This document shows positions 7,237-15,700 of a stretch of DNA of 35,137 nt, piece by piece; the first letter of the stretch is position 1, and each line of letters starts with the position of its first letter. A program made the position numbers and the translations under genes. The notes under the pieces are model-generated. The model did no database searches. It was not told the DNA's origin and saw only the letters and a list, made by a program, of their open reading frames with translations. Origin of the DNA: Rhizobacter sp. (GTDB taxonomy: Bacteria; Pseudomonadota; Gammaproteobacteria; Burkholderiales; Burkholderiaceae_C); assembly GCA_021153565.1 (NCBI GenBank), contig JAJKJU010000235.1, positions 1-35,137 of the forward strand, read 5' to 3'.

Positions 7237-8247
7237 TTACTGCGTATCGGATTTTGATACTTCAGGCGGTGTCGACCGCGTTTGCAATTCCTTGGGTTCG
7301 GCCTCCACCTTGCCGCGGCTGAGACGCTCGTACTCTGAGATCACCTGTGCGCCGAACAGCAGCAAGGTGGCTCCGATCTCTAGACTCAGCAGCACGACGA
7401 TGGCAGTCGTGAGCGAGCCGTACACCACGTTCACCTGCGACAGGGTGGCAAAGTACCACACGAGAATATGGCGGGTGATCTCCCACAGCACCGTGGCGGT
7501 GACGCCACCTACCAGCGCATGTCGAAGCGACAGGCGGCCCACCGGCATCACGAGGTAGACCGAAGTCAACACGAACACTTCGCCGCCAACACCCAGCAAG
7601 TAAAGCAGCACACCCGAGATGCCGCTCAACGACCACTCGTGCCCGAGAAGGTCGATGCTCTCCCGCCCGAGGGCCTGCAGGCTTGCCGACACCAGCGTCA
7701 CGATCAAGAGGCCGAAGCCGAGCGACAAAATATAGAGATACGGCAGCAGCGCGGAGACCGCGAAGCGCCGTCGCCGGATTGCCACGCGGTGAACGAAGAT
7801 CACCGACATCGCGTTCTCGAGCACTGTGAACGCGAGCGAGCTGAAGAAGAACATCGTCACGCCCAGCACCCAGCCGATGACGTCCCGGTGATCGAGAAAA
7901 TTCTTGAGCTCGGCCACGATCGCGCGGGACTGGCCGGGCACCAGCCATTCGAGATAGCGGCCCAGGGTCTGCAACAGCACGTCCTGGTCGAGCCAGTGCG
8001 ACAGTCCGATCACGAAGAGGATCAGCAGTGGAACGATCGAGAGCAGTGCATAGTAGGCCACCGCACCGGCCCCCTGGTTTGCACGAAATGCCTTCAGCGT
8101 TTGCAGCGCGAATGCGCCCGGATGCGCAAGGATGTGGTGGGCGGCAGCGTCGGTGAAGCGAAGTCGCACTCGTGTTCTCGGTGATGACGTCAGCGATGAC
8201 GCCGGTGAGGGCTGTCGAGAGTATTGTGCATGCCGAGCACTCGTCAT
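7237..8247 (-). CDS. YihY/BrkB family inner-membrane protein
   Basis: About 336 residues from the ATG at 8247; the longer reading begins with TTG at 8277. The family signature FRANQGAGAVAYYALLSIVPL follows the first amphipathic segment. It precedes five or six strongly hydrophobic helices, including VLGVTMFFFSSLAFTVL, LYILSLGFGLLIVTL and LEIGATLLLFGAQVISEYE. These proteins were once labelled ribonuclease BN and later virulence factor BrkB. Neither activity is established for the family, and the transport or envelope role is unknown. The hydrophilic C-terminus (about 30 residues) is charged. The 204 bp between its start and the next stop (8452) hold nothing I recognise. Confidence 0.88.
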   Translation of the reverse strand: MTSARHAQYSRQPSPASSLTSSPRTRVRLRFTDAAAHHILAHPGAFALQTLKAFRANQGAGAVAYYALLSIVPLLILFVIGLSHWLDQDVLLQTLGRYLEWLVPGQSRAIVAELKNFLDHRDVIGWVLGVTMFFFSSLAFTVLENAMSVIFVHRVAIRRRRFAVSALLPYLYILSLGFGLLIVTLVSASLQALGRESIDLLGHEWSLSGISGVLLYLLGVGGEVFVLTSVYLVMPVGRLSLRHALVGGVTATVLWEITRHILVWYFATLSQVNVVYGSLTTAIVVLLSLEIGATLLLFGAQVISEYERLSRGKVEAEPKELQTRSTPPEVSKSDTQ

Positions 8248-8451
8248 GCATCCGTAGCAATTGCCTTGCCTGCGCAAGTGCCGTGGGCTTCAGACCCCCA
8301 GTGCGACCAGCATCCCAACCGTGTCGTGAGTGAGAAAGCGAACGCACCTCAGCGGCGCCTGCCTGCTCGAATGCGTCGAACGAAATGTGCTCTCGTGAGC
8401 TTTCCCGGCCGTCTGAGATTCAGGTTTCGAAAGAAGCTGACGAAGCGCATC

Positions 8452-8799
8452 TCAGGCTTGCTTGTCATCGGCCACCGGCCAGGGCCCGTAGCCCCGCCGC
8501 CGCAAGGAAGCCAGCAACCATCGGTTCGCGTACTTGCCGCGGCAGATGGCGAGGGCGACGTTGACGAGCATCAGCCCGAGCAAAGTGACAAAGTCGCGCT
8601 TGACAGTCGCGACTCCGTTCAAATACCAGAGCACCACCTCGACGACAAAGAGGCCGACGAAAACGAGCCACGTGCGCTTCACGATGGCCCAGATTGACCC
8701 CAAAAAGAAGGCCGACAACGAGAATCCCTGGCTCACAGTGACATAGCCGAGCTTCGAGTGGCGAAGCAGGATGACGGGATTCTTGGGAACCAGTTTCAT
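8452..8799 (-). CDS. DUF2628-like small membrane protein
   Basis: From the ATG at 8799 the product is about 115 residues: MKLVPKNPVILLRHSKLGY, then a DUF2628-like segment (VSQGFSLSAFFLGSIWAIVK), then two hydrophobic helices (TWLVFVGLFVVEVVLWYL and FVTLLGLMLVNVALAICRG), then a basic tail. Similar proteins are small inner-membrane proteins of unknown role. The frame stays open upstream to an ATG at 8868, which overlaps the GNAT stop. That 23-residue extension does not look like DUF2628; it contains RILKVNHAGE, a motif of COQ7-like hydroxylases. I therefore start at 8799, but translation from 8868 would give a short fusion. No clear ribosome-binding site distinguishes the two. Confidence 0.72.
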   Translation of the reverse strand: MKLVPKNPVILLRHSKLGYVTVSQGFSLSAFFLGSIWAIVKRTWLVFVGLFVVEVVLWYLNGVATVKRDFVTLLGLMLVNVALAICRGKYANRWLLASLRRRGYGPWPVADDKQA

Positions 8800-8868
8800 G
8801 TTGATGGCGCAAGGCTCGCCAGCGTGGTTGACTTTCAGGATCCTGCAGGCAAGATCAATAGCTCGCAT
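8800..8868 (-). pseudogene. possible 5' remnant of a COQ7-like gene
   Basis: The 23 codons MRAIDLACRILKVNHAGEPC onward, in frame with the DUF2628-like gene, match the N-terminus of bacterial demethoxyubiquinone hydroxylase-like (COQ7 superfamily) proteins. From memory, those begin with RILKVNHAGExGAIN, including the first iron-ligand Glu-containing segment. The rest of that protein is absent. Either a COQ7-like gene was deleted here and its start joined to the downstream gene, or the resemblance is a coincidence over a short stretch. Confidence 0.4.
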
Positions 8869-9340
8869 CGTTCAGGTACTTGTGCATGTTGAGGCTCGTG
8901 ACTTCGTAACCCAGCGACTCGTACAGCGCACGCGCCTCGGTGTTGAACGCGAACACATGCAGCCCGATGGTTGATAGTCCGAGGCCTTTCACGAAGGACT
9001 CGAGCGCCTTGAACGCACGCTTTGCATGGCCTTGTCGGCGAAACGCGGGGAAGATGCGCACGGCATACACGAAGGCGATGCGGACACCGGCTCGATCAGC
9101 TTCGGCGACCCACAACGAACCCAACAGCGTGTTCGATTGCAGATCCCGAATGTCGAATAGGTAGTGGTCCGGTGTGTCGAGTCCCTGCGGCAGCAGCTTG
9201 TCATGCTCTGCCCGCGAGCGTTCCAACGCGCGTTCTGCAGGCCAGCGGCCGCAGGCGATGTTCTGCTCTGCGTAGCCCGACACAGCCGCTTCCCAGAATG
9301 TGGCATAGCTTTCAGCGGTCATGGGGACGAGGATGGACAC
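8855..9340 (-). CDS. GNAT family N-acetyltransferase
   Basis: I place the start at the GTG at 9340 (protein MSILVPMTAESYATFW), because GGAG lies 5 nt upstream of it. The open frame extends to 9394 but the added residues look non-coding. The 161-residue product has the GNAT fold: VYAVRIFPAFRRQGHAKRAF is beta4 plus the acetyl-CoA pyrophosphate loop (Q/R-x-x-G-x-A), and VFAFNTEARALYESLGYEV is the conserved C-terminal helix and strand. The acceptor substrate cannot be predicted. The stop lies within the 5' extension of the next gene, so the two are likely co-transcribed. Confidence 0.85.
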   Translation of the reverse strand: MSILVPMTAESYATFWEAAVSGYAEQNIACGRWPAERALERSRAEHDKLLPQGLDTPDHYLFDIRDLQSNTLLGSLWVAEADRAGVRIAFVYAVRIFPAFRRQGHAKRAFKALESFVKGLGLSTIGLHVFAFNTEARALYESLGYEVTSLNMHKYLNDASY

Positions 9341-9438
9341 GGCAACTCCGGCATTGGATAGCGAGCATTCTCGCTCGAATGAATAGCCTGTCATGTGAGC
9401 GCTGTCGCCTCAGCGAACTTTGGAAGAAAGTCGTCGAT

Positions 9439-9498
9439 GTGCCACCAATACCAAGGATTTGGCCCTATTCCGGGCCAAATCCATAAGGCGAATGGCAC
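9439..9498. repeat. nested inverted repeat
   Basis: GGATTTGGCCC (9455-9465) and its exact complement (9472-9482) form an 11-bp stem with a 6-nt loop. An outer pair GTGCCA (9439-9444) and TGGCAC (9493-9498) surrounds it. There is no T-run on either side, so it is not a standard terminator. It lies in the 256-bp divergent gap between the GNAT gene and the secreted orphan, where I see nothing else. Confidence 0.7.
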
Positions 9499-9596
9499 TT
9501 ACTTTGGCCGCTACGCATGACCTAAGGGCACCGCACCGAGGATGGTCTATCAATCCATCGCTACGATTGCGGAAAATCCTCAAATTGGCAAATCTC

Positions 9597-10598
9597 ATGA
9601 AAACCGTTTTACTTGCTCCATTCGAAGCTGTGCTGATTTGCATTGCGATGTGCGTTGCACTGCTTCCGCAGAGGGTCTTAGCCGTCCCCGTCAACGGCAT
9701 TGCCGTCAATGTCGTCAACGAAAGTGAGCCAGTTCTCTGCGCTGAGAAAGACAACGTGGCCATCTCTTTTGCAAGTTCAGAAGTGAGAAGTTTCCGCATC
9801 GAGGCGGCACATCCAATCTATCTATCGTCGGGGCATCGCAACAACTGGGAGCCGGACTGGACTGCGTGTGAGATGTCTGATGACCCCGTATATACAGCAC
9901 CGCTTGGCCAGCAGCGGCAAATGATGCTCTACCGGGACGCGGGTTTGCAGATCATTGGCCACACCTTTAAAACGTTCTGGCGCCCGACGACCGCCATAGT
10001 GCGCATCGGCAACCGGGTCGAAAGGAATCTGCACCTGCTGCAGGTACATGTGGGCCGCGCAGGACACAAGGAGGAGGTTCTGGTGCTTTATCCACAGGAT
10101 GGCTACTGGCGAGCCCGCCCTCTTTCGCCGCGGTCCCTTTGGGCTACGGATACACCTTTCGGCAGCTCGTTCCTGGTTGGTCCTGTTGAAATGCAGGGGC
10201 GGCCAGTCGTGGACATCGAGGAGATCCGCTTTGATCCGGAAATGCGCACGTTCACGCTGCAATTCAAACGCGGCGGAAAGGCCACATTGAAGTTGGATTC
10301 GGTTGATGAGAACCGGCTCATCCTGGAGGTGCAATTCGACCACGGGATCGATTCCGCTCCTTTTGCCATGCTGAGATCGATGTACGTCACAGAATTTAAC
10401 AATGACGTTGCCCACATCGCCCTTCGCGAGCGGGGTGCAAAGGGTTGGCGAGAAGAAAACATCATGAAATTTGACCGGGCCACGGTCACCGATGTTTGGG
10501 CCGGCCGGCGCTCACCATCGAGACATAACACCCTATCGCCGGATCTAATTTTCAATAGCTTTCAAGAACGAAGCGCGACATCGGGGCCAATGAATTGA
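9597..10598 (+). CDS. secreted hypothetical protein
   Basis: I start at the ATG at 9597, which gives a signal peptide (MKTVLLAPFEAVLICIAMCV followed by ALLPQRVLA and a likely cut before VPVNG). The frame is open back to 9420 but the upstream residues look random. The mature part of about 305 residues is predicted periplasmic, rich in beta-strand-like segments, with no family I recognise. The only paired Cys candidates are two near the N-terminus. Codon use is less GC-biased than in the neighbours (for example AATTTAACAATGAC runs and many A/T third positions), which suggests foreign origin. No strong ribosome-binding site is seen. Confidence 0.7.
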   Translation: MKTVLLAPFEAVLICIAMCVALLPQRVLAVPVNGIAVNVVNESEPVLCAEKDNVAISFASSEVRSFRIEAAHPIYLSSGHRNNWEPDWTACEMSDDPVYTAPLGQQRQMMLYRDAGLQIIGHTFKTFWRPTTAIVRIGNRVERNLHLLQVHVGRAGHKEEVLVLYPQDGYWRARPLSPRSLWATDTPFGSSFLVGPVEMQGRPVVDIEEIRFDPEMRTFTLQFKRGGKATLKLDSVDENRLILEVQFDHGIDSAPFAMLRSMYVTEFNNDVAHIALRERGAKGWREENIMKFDRATVTDVWAGRRSPSRHNTLSPDLIFNSFQERSATSGPMN

Positions 10599-10632
10599 GT
10601 GCTTCAATCCACAGCCGTGCCCCCGAGTGGAC

Positions 10633-11076
10633 TCAGGGCGGTTGAACGGTGAGTTGGTTAATCACGCCTTCTACGTCATCGATGCTTCGAATGAGTCGCT
10701 CCAGGGCGTCAGCCTGTGCCTGTGTGCGCACACAACCCTTGAGCCAGACCCACCTCCGCTGCCCTTCGGCCCAGACGCTGGTGTCGACGAAGCCGCCATC
10801 AGCGTCGATCGCCTTCTTGACGCGGGGAATGATTTCCTTGTCGTAGAGATAAGAGTTCGGCAGACGACATCGACCCGACTGATAGCAACTCGTGCCGCGC
10901 TCGGCGCGCGAGTGCGATTGGGACCGCATCTGCGCTTCGGTGATCACGGGGCCCTCAGGGACGGGGCAAGACGCAATGCCGTCGGTGGCCTGGATGAACG
11001 GGTCGTTGAAAAAGTTGGCTCTCTCTCGGGCAGTCGTCGTTCCACAAGCGAGCACCAGTGCCACCGAAGCGAACAA
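10633..11076 (-). CDS. exported BON-domain protein
   Basis: The C-terminal half (IPRVKKAIDADGGFVDTSVW, then RRWVWLKGCVRTQAQADALE, then DDVEGVINQLTV) is a BON domain, a phospholipid- or envelope-associated fold found in OsmY-like proteins. Upstream the frame reads LFASVALVLACGTTTARERA, a short hydrophobic stretch ending in a lipobox-like Cys, so a lipoprotein is likely. There is no in-frame ATG near this signal. The best start is the TTG at 11074-11076, giving 147 residues, with AAAGGAAAG about 13 nt before it. An ATG 10 nt upstream is out of frame, so a recent frameshift at the 5' end is possible. The 170 bp to the NTF2-like stop hold no other gene. Confidence 0.7.
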   Translation of the reverse strand: MFASVALVLACGTTTARERANFFNDPFIQATDGIASCPVPEGPVITEAQMRSQSHSRAERGTSCYQSGRCRLPNSYLYDKEIIPRVKKAIDADGGFVDTSVWAEGQRRWVWLKGCVRTQAQADALERLIRSIDDVEGVINQLTVQPP

Positions 11077-11246
11077 GTTCGCCCACCATCTTTCCTTTTT
11101 CGGATGAACTCGCTCCAGGGTCGTCTGCGAATCACTTTGGCCTGCGCAGGTGAAGGCAAGAAGGGTTGCGACTCTCGTCTCGTCTCGTAGTTCGCTGGGG
11201 AAAATGCATGAAGATCCACATGCGGGGCGTTCTCTATCACCCACAG

Positions 11247-11735
11247 TCACTGTTTTTGTGCCGCATCCCAATGTTCCGCAATTTTCCCGGACTCGATGCG
11301 GAACATGTCGAACCAAGTGGTCGTGTACTTCTTTGCCGGGTCCTTCGGATCGGCAGCTTCGCGCACGAAACTCAGCACCACCATGTCGCCTTCCGCCACG
11401 ATGGACACCACCGGTGCCTTGATGCGCGGCTCGATGGGCTTGGCCTTCGCGAATCGGGAGAAGAAGTCGATGAACGCAGCTCGCCCGGTTGCCACGTTCG
11501 GGTTGTGCTGGATGTAACTCTCGGCCATGTACTTCGGCGCAAGTTCCATGTGACCACTTTCGAAGACCTCGCGCCAGAAGTCGTAGACAAGGCGCTTGTT
11601 GGCCGCGAGTTTCGGATCGGGGCTTGAGAGAAGCAGTTCTTGATCGGGCTGCGGCGTCACCGCAACCTGGGCATTTGCAGCAAGAGGCAGCACGAGGCAC
11701 ATCACGAGGCCCGCACGGATCAGCAAAGTATTCAT
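11247..11735 (-). CDS. exported NTF2/SnoaL-like protein
   Basis: From the ATG at 11735 the protein has 162 residues. A signal peptide, MNTLLIRAGLVMCLVLPLAA followed by NAQ, leads into a SnoaL/NTF2-like domain: LVYDFWREVFESGHMELAPK, YIQHNPNVATGRAAFIDFF, then VVLSFVREAADPKDP and IAEHWDAAQK. Family members of this polyketide-cyclase-like type are small cone-shaped ligand-binding or hydrolytic domains. No specific substrate can be named. Longer in-frame starts (to 11801) would remove the clean signal peptide. It lies 62 bp after the GST gene on the same strand, possibly the same transcript. Confidence 0.82.
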   Translation of the reverse strand: MNTLLIRAGLVMCLVLPLAANAQVAVTPQPDQELLLSSPDPKLAANKRLVYDFWREVFESGHMELAPKYMAESYIQHNPNVATGRAAFIDFFSRFAKAKPIEPRIKAPVVSIVAEGDMVVLSFVREAADPKDPAKKYTTTWFDMFRIESGKIAEHWDAAQKQ

Positions 11736-11797
11736 TGAGATTCGAATCGTTGAAGGTGCCGGATCATGTGTCATCGCGGCGATAGGGCCAGTCTTTC

Positions 11798-12412
11798 TCA
11801 CTTCGGCGGTGCGGCTAGAAACTCCTCGAGTTGCTCAGCCTTTGTCGAGTGTGCTTGCAGCGCCGGATGCGCGGCAATATCGACCACACCCGGCAGCACC
11901 ATGTGCGTGAATTGCCAAGCGACGGCCGTCGTCACACCGGCTTGAGAAATCGTTGCGCTTGTGACCGAAAGCGGCTGGCGTTGCAGCTCGGCTTCGAGCG
12001 CGGCGTAGGCGGCGGCAAGTTGCCAGTTGATACGGTGAATCCAAGGTTCGTGCTGCTTTTCGACAGGTCGCAAGTCTCGTTCGTAGATGATCTGCACCGA
12101 CTTCTCACACGCCGCAAGCGCCAGCCCGATCACGCGCAATTCGTGCTGTCGCTGCGTGATGCTGGTCGGCATCAGACTGCGTCGTGGTGCCGCCAGGGCT
12201 TGCGCGTAGTCGAGGATGAGTGTCGAGTCCATCAGCACTTCACCATCGTCGCAGATGAGGGAGGGCACTTTCACCACGGGATTGATCTCGCGAAACTGCT
12301 CGATGTTGCGAAACACCGAGATCGACCGGTGTTCGAAAGGGAGGCCAAGAAGCCTGAGGGAGACCGCCACACGGCGGACGTAGGGTGAGTCGAGCATGCC
12401 GATGAGTTGCAT
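11798..12412 (-). CDS. glutathione S-transferase family protein
   Basis: The 204-residue protein starts at MQLIGMLDSPYVRRVAVSLR, the thioredoxin-like GST N-domain with its SPYVRR active-site loop. It continues with VPSLICDDGEVLMDSTLILD (the cis-Pro and glutathione gamma-Glu recognition region near residues 49-68) and an all-helical C-domain. It is a soluble GST of uncertain class and substrate. The reading frame continues upstream to 12547 through repeat copy 3 (MRLDQAPFDVLLGHVRNTLS), but those residues are repeat-encoded and should not be annotated. Copy 3 begins 70 bp upstream of the true start. Confidence 0.88.
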   Translation of the reverse strand: MQLIGMLDSPYVRRVAVSLRLLGLPFEHRSISVFRNIEQFREINPVVKVPSLICDDGEVLMDSTLILDYAQALAAPRRSLMPTSITQRQHELRVIGLALAACEKSVQIIYERDLRPVEKQHEPWIHRINWQLAAAYAALEAELQRQPLSVTSATISQAGVTTAVAWQFTHMVLPGVVDIAAHPALQAHSTKAEQLEEFLAAPPK

Positions 12413-12481
12413 GGTTTGTCCTGGGTGAAGTGGGTTGCTTATTTGTTCGGAGGGGTACGTGAAAATCTTCGATGGACAGTC

Positions 12482-12648
12482 TAAGGGGCTGAGAGTATTT
12501 CGAACGTGTCCGAGCAGCACGTCAAAAGGCGCCTGATCTAGGCGCAAAGCGCAGCCATAGCTTGGCCATGGCGAGCAATTGCAACGACGAGCAGGGGGGG
12601 CTTTTGGCGTAATGAGCGGGCATGATCGAAAAACTCTCAGCCTCTAAG
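12482..12648 (+). repeat. 166-bp palindromic repeat, copy 3
   Basis: This full-length copy has the same orientation as copies 4 and 5. GGGGCTGAGAGTATTTCGA is at the left, the inner hairpin GCCATAGC..GCCATGGC is central, and ACTCTCAGCCTCTAAG is at the right. CTAAG or TCTAAG flanks both ends and could be a target duplication, though it may also be terminal-repeat variation. It separates the GST promoter region from the dnaE2 LexA box, which begins 23 bp further on. Confidence 0.93.
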
Positions 12649-12670
12649 TGTCCCCACCGCTGGCGGAATC

Positions 12671-12688
12671 ACTGGATGGATATACAGT
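12671..12688. promoter_or_regulatory. LexA box of dnaE2
   Basis: ACTGGATGGATATACAGT matches CTGT-N8-ACAG with a single mismatch (CTGG 12672-12675, ACAG 12684-12687). It lies 33 nt before the ATG at 12722. The gene is a known SOS-regulon member and imuA in this window has a perfect box. I therefore call this a functional, probably weaker, site. Confidence 0.82.
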
Positions 12689-12721
12689 ACCATTCAAGCT
12701 CGAAATCCAGTGGCCGCAGCG

Positions 12722-15700
12722 ATGTTGCTCCCACCCTACGCCGAACTCCATTGCCGGAGCAATTTCAGTTTTCTGACGGGTGCCTCTCACCCCGAAGAGC
12801 TGGTCGAGCGCGCGCAAGAACTCAGCTACAGCGCACTCGCCATCACCGATGAATGCTCGGTCGCGGGCGTGGTGCGAGCGCACACCGAAGCCGAGCGACT
12901 GAAGCTGCACCTGATCATCGGCACCGAGATGCGGCTCACGCTGGCAGAAAGCGGCACGCCCCATGCGCGAATCGTGCTGCTCGCACAAACGCGGCGAGGC
13001 TACGGCAACCTCGCGCACTGGATCACGGTGGCGCGTCGTCGCACCGAGAAGGGCAGCTACCTCGCACACCCGACGGATGTCGAAGGCAGGGTGCCGAACG
13101 CGCCGACGCTGACCGGCTTGCCCGATTGCCTCGCGCTGCTCGTGCCGGATGCATCGCAGCCCTTCGAAGAGGTCTTCGCACACGCGATGTGGCTCAAGAC
13201 CTGGTTCCAAGAGCGCGCCTTCATCGCGATCGAACTTCTGCATCGTGCCGGTGACGACGACTTGCTGGACGTGGTGCGGCGCGTCTGCGACTTCACCGGC
13301 TTGCCCATCGTGGCCGCCGGCGACGTGTTGATGCATGTGCGTTCGCGCAAGCCGCTGCAGGACACGCTCACTGCCACGCGGCTTTCCATGTCTGTGGCGC
13401 AATGCGGCTTGCAGCTCGAACCGAACGCCGAGCAGCATCTGCGTTCGCGCGGTCGCTTGGCTGCACTGTACGAACCGGAATGGCTTGCGAACACGCTGGC
13501 GCTGGCCGGACGCTGCAGTTTTTCCTTGTCCGAACTCAAGTACGAATACCCTGAAGAAATCGTCCCGCCGGGCGAGACGCCGACGAGTCATCTGCGCAAT
13601 CTGACCTACGCGGGTGTACCCAAGCGCTTTCCGAATGGCCTTCCGCAAGACCTGCAGCGACAGATCGAGCATGAGCTTGCATTGATTCGCCAGCTCAATT
13701 ACGAGCCTTACTTCCTCACCGTGGCCGACATCGTTCGCTGGGCGCGGGCGCAGAAGATCTTGTGCCAGGGCCGCGGGAGTGCGGCCAACTCGCTGGTCTG
13801 CTATTGCCTTGAAGTGACCGAGGTTGACCCTCGCCGCGCGTCGCTGCTCTTCGAGCGGTTCATCAGCGCCGAGCGCAACGAGCCGCCCGACATTGACATT
13901 GATTTCGAGCACCAGCGGCGAGAAGAAGTCATCCAGTACATCTACAAGAAATACGGACGGCACCGCGCTGCGCTGACCGCAGTCGTCATCTCTTACCGGC
14001 CGCGTTCAGCGGTGCGCGACGTGGGCCGGGCGCTGGGCATCGACCTGCAGCGCATCGATGCAGTTGCGAAGGGGCAGCACTGGTTCGACGGGCGCAGCAT
14101 CAGTCCCGAGCGCCTGCGAGAAAACGGCTTCGATCCCGATGCGCCCATCACGCGGCTGTGGGTCGAGCTCACGCATCAGTTGATCGGCTTTCCGCGGCAC
14201 CTGTCGCAGCACCCGGGCGGCTTCGTCATTGCACGCGATCAGATCGAGCAGCTCGTGCCGGTCGAGAACGCGGCCATGCCCGAGCGCAGCGTCGTGCAAT
14301 GGGACAAGGACGACCTAGATGCCCTGGGGCTCATCAAGGTGGACATCCTCGCCCTCGGCATGCTGAGCGCGCTGCGTCGTTCGCTCGAATTCGTGGGGCA
14401 GAAGCTGGGCCGTGTGTACCGGCTGCAAGACATTCCGGACGACGACACGCCGACATACGACATGATCTGCCGGGCAGACACGGTGGGTGTCTTCCAGATC
14501 GAAAGCCGAGCGCAGATGAGCATGCTGCCGCGGCTGCAGCCGCGCACCTACTACGACCTGGTGGTCGAAGTCGCCATCGTGCGGCCCGGGCCGATCCAAG
14601 GGGGCATGGTCCACCCGTATCTGCACAACCGCAAGCTGCGCGACGAAGAGATCGATTGCCCGCAGGAGATACGCCCTGCGCTCATGCGCACGAAAGGCGT
14701 GCCCATCTTCCAGGAGCAGGTGATGCAGATCGCAATGTTGGCGGCCGACTTCACCGCCGGCGAAGCCGACCGCTTGCGCCGAGCGATGGCGGCGTGGAAG
14801 CGCAAGGGCGGGCTCGGGCCGTTTCACGAGCGGCTGGTGGGGCGCATGGAGGAGAAGGGTTATGACCGCGTCTATGCCGAAAGAATCTTCAAGCAGATCG
14901 AAGGCTTCGGCGAATATGGCTTCCCGGAGAGTCACGCGGCAGGCTTTGCACTGCTGGCCTACGACAGCAGCTGGATCAAGTGCCATCACCCCGACGCATT
15001 TCTGGTGGGGCTGCTCAACAGCCAGCCGATGGGCTTTTATGCGCCGGCGCAACTGGTGCGCGATGCACGCGAGCATGGCGTGACGGTGCTGCCGGTGGAT
15101 GTGCGGGTGAGCGTGTGGGACTGCGTGCTCGAAGGTGTGGCCGCGACCGATGATCCGCACGACCATCATGCGCCTCTGGCGCCCGTGAGGCTCGGCCTCA
15201 ATCGCATCAGCGGCTTGTCGGAAGACGCTGGCAAGCGCATCGTCGATGCGCGCAACGAAGAGGCCTTCACCACCATCGAAGACATGGCTCGACGGGCCCG
15301 TTTGAATGCTCATGAGTTGCGAGTGATTGCGCAGGCCGATGCGCTGCAAGGGCTCACCGGCAACCGCCATCAGGCGGCTTGGGCGGTGGCGGGCATCGAC
15401 ACCCGTCCTACCGAGATGCTGTCGTCCACGCGGGTGCATGAGGTGCCCGCGGTGCTGGAAGCGCCGAGTGAAGTCGAAAACACGCTTGCCGACTACCGGG
15501 CGCTCGGCCTGACGCTCAATCGGCATCCCTTGTCGCTGCTGCGCGAGGAGTTGTCGGCGTTCAAGGTGCAGCCGGCGGCGGTCCTGCGCACCTACCCGAA
15601 CGGCCGCCTCGCACGCGCGAGCGGCCTCGTCACGCATCGCCAGCGCCCAGAAACTGCGAAGGGCACGGTCTTCGTCACGCTCGAAGATGAGACTGGCGCC

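Noticed and set aside
9420-9596. Longer start for the secreted orphan at 9420
   Set aside because: The extra 59 residues span the nested hairpin, look non-coding and would hide the signal peptide that begins at 9597.
12413-12547. N-terminal extension of the GST into repeat copy 3
   Set aside because: The added 45 residues are repeat sequence and spacer; GST domains start at MQLIGMLDSPY.
12622-12852. ORF starting MIEKLSASK inside repeat copy 3 and running into dnaE2
   Set aside because: Its start is repeat-encoded, it is out of frame with dnaE2 and reads through the LexA box and PHP-domain codons.
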